From JABMOV01 sp964654545 (GTDB lineage: Bacteria; Fidelibacterota; Marinisomatia; Marinisomatales; JABMOV01), in assembly GCA_964654545.1 (NCBI GenBank), contig CAZZIU010000008.1:44415-108414 (forward strand): 64,000 nt of DNA, in the 5' to 3' direction. Position 1 is the stretch's first letter. Every line of letters starts with the position of its first letter. Below the pieces are notes generated by a model. It had not been told where the DNA came from and made no database searches. It worked only from the letters and a program-made list of their open reading frames with translations. Positions 62,626 to 64,000 of this stretch are shown in pieces. A program made the position numbers and the translations under genes.

Positions 62626-63081
62626 ATGCAGCACTCACGAATATTACCCTTCATGCTGTTGGTTGGTTTAACAGCATGCAATACCAACGATATTATCCCT
62701 CAAACTGAAATTCAATCAATTCAACCCGTAGATGGGGCAACTGGCGTTTCGCGGACAACCTCCATTGAAATAACATTCAGTGAACCGATGGATACAGAAT
62801 CCTGTGAATCCAGGTTTGGTTTATTTCAAGGATTCATGGAAGAGATTCCTGGTAACATGGCAGGAACCATGGCGGGGCAATTTCAGTGGAATAAAAACCA
62901 GTCCATGATGACATTTGATCCTGATTCGCTGGTGGATTATACCATGTATTCGATTTGTCTACAGGAAGGTCTAATAACTATGGAAGGCGATGAAGACATG
63001 ATGTCCGAAGGGATGATGGATCATGAAGCCTCTGTTGCTGGTGGCATTATTGCCACTTTTCAAACAGGGTCATCGAATTAA
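62626..63081 (+). CDS. Met-rich lipoprotein with a bacterial Ig-like (Big_5-type) domain
   Basis: A 151-residue lipoprotein with lipobox G-L-T-A-C (Cys 18). The mature part opens with I-Q-S-I-Q-P-V-D-G-A-T-G-V-S-R-T-T-S-I-E-I-T-F-S-E-P-M, the Big_5 Ig-like lead. Two Met-rich patches (E-P-M-D, M-A-G-T-M-A-G and M-M-S-E-G-M-M-D-H) stand out, compatible with soft-metal binding. The gene lies 8 bases after cusA, so it is in the same operon and is probably a periplasmic metal-handling accessory. Confidence 0.75.
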   Translation: MQHSRILPFMLLVGLTACNTNDIIPQTEIQSIQPVDGATGVSRTTSIEITFSEPMDTESCESRFGLFQGFMEEIPGNMAGTMAGQFQWNKNQSMMTFDPDSLVDYTMYSICLQEGLITMEGDEDMMSEGMMDHEASVAGGIIATFQTGSSN

Positions 63082-63114
63082 TTAATGCAATCAATACAGA
63101 AACAGGAGCTAACA

Positions 63115-63237
63115 ATGAATAAGAAAATCCTGCCAATTACGATTCTGGGAATACTTAGCCTGGTAGCATGCTCGAAAAAAGACGATGAAAAACCCGTCAT
63201 GGATACCAAATCCATGAATCAACCAGTGAAACAATAA
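63115..63237 (+). CDS. Very small lipoprotein (40 aa)
   Basis: A 40-residue ORF with a complete lipoprotein signal: K-K-I-L-P-I-T-I-L-G-I-L-S-L-V-A-C with lipidated Cys19, then a charged tail K-K-D-D-E-K-P. GGAG at 63105-63108 lies 6 bases before ATG 63115. It is 33 bases behind the Big_5 lipoprotein and probably ends the efflux operon. A lysis-type lipoprotein or a small metal-site protein are possible; nothing decides between them. Confidence 0.55.
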   Translation: MNKKILPITILGILSLVACSKKDDEKPVMDTKSMNQPVKQ

Positions 63238-63273
63238 AATGATAGTATGGGAGCTGAGAACAGCAGGGGTGAT

Positions 63274-63429
63274 ATACACATGGGATCCAATGTGGTCTAC
63301 CAATAGAATCTCATAAACATGTTCACAAGGACGATCATCCGGCCGGTAATGTTGGCCTTTATATAAATGGCAAGGGAACTATTAATTTTTCATCGTTTGT
63401 TGTGAGCGCAATAAATAAAATTAATTAGA
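63274..63429 (+). pseudogene. His-rich open frame without a start, possible gene remnant
   Basis: Between TGA just before 63274 and TAG 63427-63429 one frame stays open for about 51 codons and encodes S-H-K-H-V-H-K-D-D-H-P-A-G-N-V-G-L-Y. There is no ATG, GTG or TTG in a usable place. Another frame carries a 25-codon ATG ORF at 63239. The His/Asp pattern fits a degraded metal-binding tail in a metal-efflux locus. Coding is unproven. The remaining sequence to 63510 shows nothing else. Confidence 0.25.
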
Positions 63430-63510
63430 AACTACATTACAATTGAGTTTATCCATTCCATCTCATGAAAAGAATAAATCGAAACTTGTATTTTTAGCAA
63501 AGGATTGAAT

Positions 63511-64000
63511 ATGAAAAAAGAACTATATATAAAAAACATGGTTTGCGATCGCTGTATAAGGGTGGTAAAAGAAGAACTGGAAAAAATTGGGTTGGAGGTT
63601 ACAGACATTCGGTTAGGGAAGGTAACTATTGGAAATGGTGAAGATGGTAATACTGATCAGGTGGATTCTATCTTACGGCAAAATGGATTTGAACTCTTAA
63701 TAAACACAAAAGCACAACTTATTGAAAAAATTAAAACGGTGATTGTTCAACTGATCCAAAGCGGTGAGATTGAAAATCTACATAGTAATATTTCAGACTA
63801 TATTAGTGAAGTCACTGGTCACGAGTATCCCTATTTAAGTCATTTATTCTCCTCTGTGGAAAGCATTACCATAGAAAAATATTTTATTTTGCAACGCATT
63901 GAAAAAGTGAAAGAGTTATTAGCGTATAATGAATTAACTCTTAGTGAAATAGCGCCAAAGTTGGGCTATGCCAATGTACAGTATTTATCCAGTCAATTCA
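63511..64000 (+). CDS. AraC-family regulator with N-terminal HMA-like metal-binding site (3' truncated by window)
   Basis: 163 codons are visible and the gene runs off the window, which is why no stop is seen. The N-terminus reads I-K-N-M-V-C-D-R-C-I-R-V-V-K, an HMA-like beta-alpha fold with metal-binding Cys12 and Cys15, followed by G-K-V-T-I. From about residue 130 it reads I-E-K-V-K-E-L-L-A-Y-N-E-L-T-L-S-E-I-A and L-G-Y-A-N-V-Q-Y-L-S-S-Q-F, the start of the AraC double helix-turn-helix. It is the obvious candidate sensor for the adjacent Cu/Ag-type efflux operon, read in the same direction. Confidence 0.85.
   Translation, partial: MKKELYIKNMVCDRCIRVVKEELEKIGLEVTDIRLGKVTIGNGEDGNTDQVDSILRQNGFELLINTKAQLIEKIKTVIVQLIQSGEIENLHSNISDYISEVTGHEYPYLSHLFSSVESITIEKYFILQRIEKVKELLAYNELTLSEIAPKLGYANVQYLSSQF

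Overview
The window is about 64 kb of roughly 40% GC, almost fully coding DNA from a diderm, lipopolysaccharide-making heterotroph. Kdo transferase, a family 9 (heptosyltransferase-like) glycosyltransferase, many lipoprotein signals, an outer-membrane-factor/RND exporter, a beta-barrel candidate and a secreted BNR-repeat protein ending in a dockerin-like tail all point to the Fibrobacterota-Chlorobiota-Bacteroidota (FCB) side of the tree. Candidatus Neomarinimicrobiota (Marinimicrobia/SAR406) or a close relative is my best guess; this rests on gene style, not on a marker-gene tree. No rRNA, tRNA, CRISPR array, integrase or transposase was recognised. One 100-N scaffold gap lies at 22288-22387 and is flanked by identical 55-bp copies, so it is almost certainly an assembly-overlap artefact.

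Layout. 1-6119: end of a phosphatase/sulfatase-type gene, a NatAB-like ABC exporter pair, TypA/BipA, a MarC-family protein, a small hypothetical and a Crp/Fnr regulator. 6140-15168: a tightly packed run with start/stop overlaps: MeaB GTPase, TatC, a polyprenyl diphosphate synthase, a family 9 glycosyltransferase, Kdo transferase, a tandem ECF-type ATPase with one degenerate half-site, a CDP-alcohol phosphatidyltransferase, FtsY and RimO, that is, mostly envelope biogenesis and protein targeting. 15251-21543: two TPR-type secreted proteins, IspG, two small envelope proteins and ComM/YifB. 21700-24508: an uncommon cassette of acidic lipoprotein, TPR protein with a Fis-like helix-turn-helix, a tiny ORF and an orphan receiver, overlapping one another at starts and stops. 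24681-30517: sodium/solute symporter (apparently with an ATT start), NamZ-type muramidase, beta-barrel candidate and UMF1-type MFS permease, possibly a murein-sugar salvage unit. 30511-33489: the BNR/dockerin-like protein on the minus strand and a small Cys-rich secreted protein. 33602-44950: thioesterase, lipoproteins, acetyl-CoA synthetase, leucyl aminopeptidase, HD phosphohydrolase, RmuC, a DUF2807 protein and a single-chain UvrD-like helicase-nuclease with an Fe-S-type Cys set. 45058-48672: ECF sigma factor operon (sigma, membrane protein, Spy-like protein, lipoprotein) and SerC. 48724-54959: three-gene transhydrogenase (PntB, PntAB, PntAA), ThiI, and divergently UvrC. 55048-64000: a heavy-metal (Cu/Ag-type) tripartite RND efflux operon with Cys- and Met-rich accessory proteins and, at the right edge, an AraC-type regulator carrying an N-terminal HMA-like metal site.

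How the genes work together. Polyprenyl carrier, Kdo/glycosyl transfer and phospholipid head-group synthesis supply the envelope; TatC, FtsY and the ABC pair move proteins and solutes; IspG feeds the isoprenoid pathway used by the polyprenyl synthase. Acetyl-CoA synthetase, MeaB, transhydrogenase and the thioesterase describe central acyl-CoA and redox metabolism. The final 9 kb form the most clearly accessory unit. Alternative starts are frequent: TTG is the best start for several genes, and ATT for the symporter.
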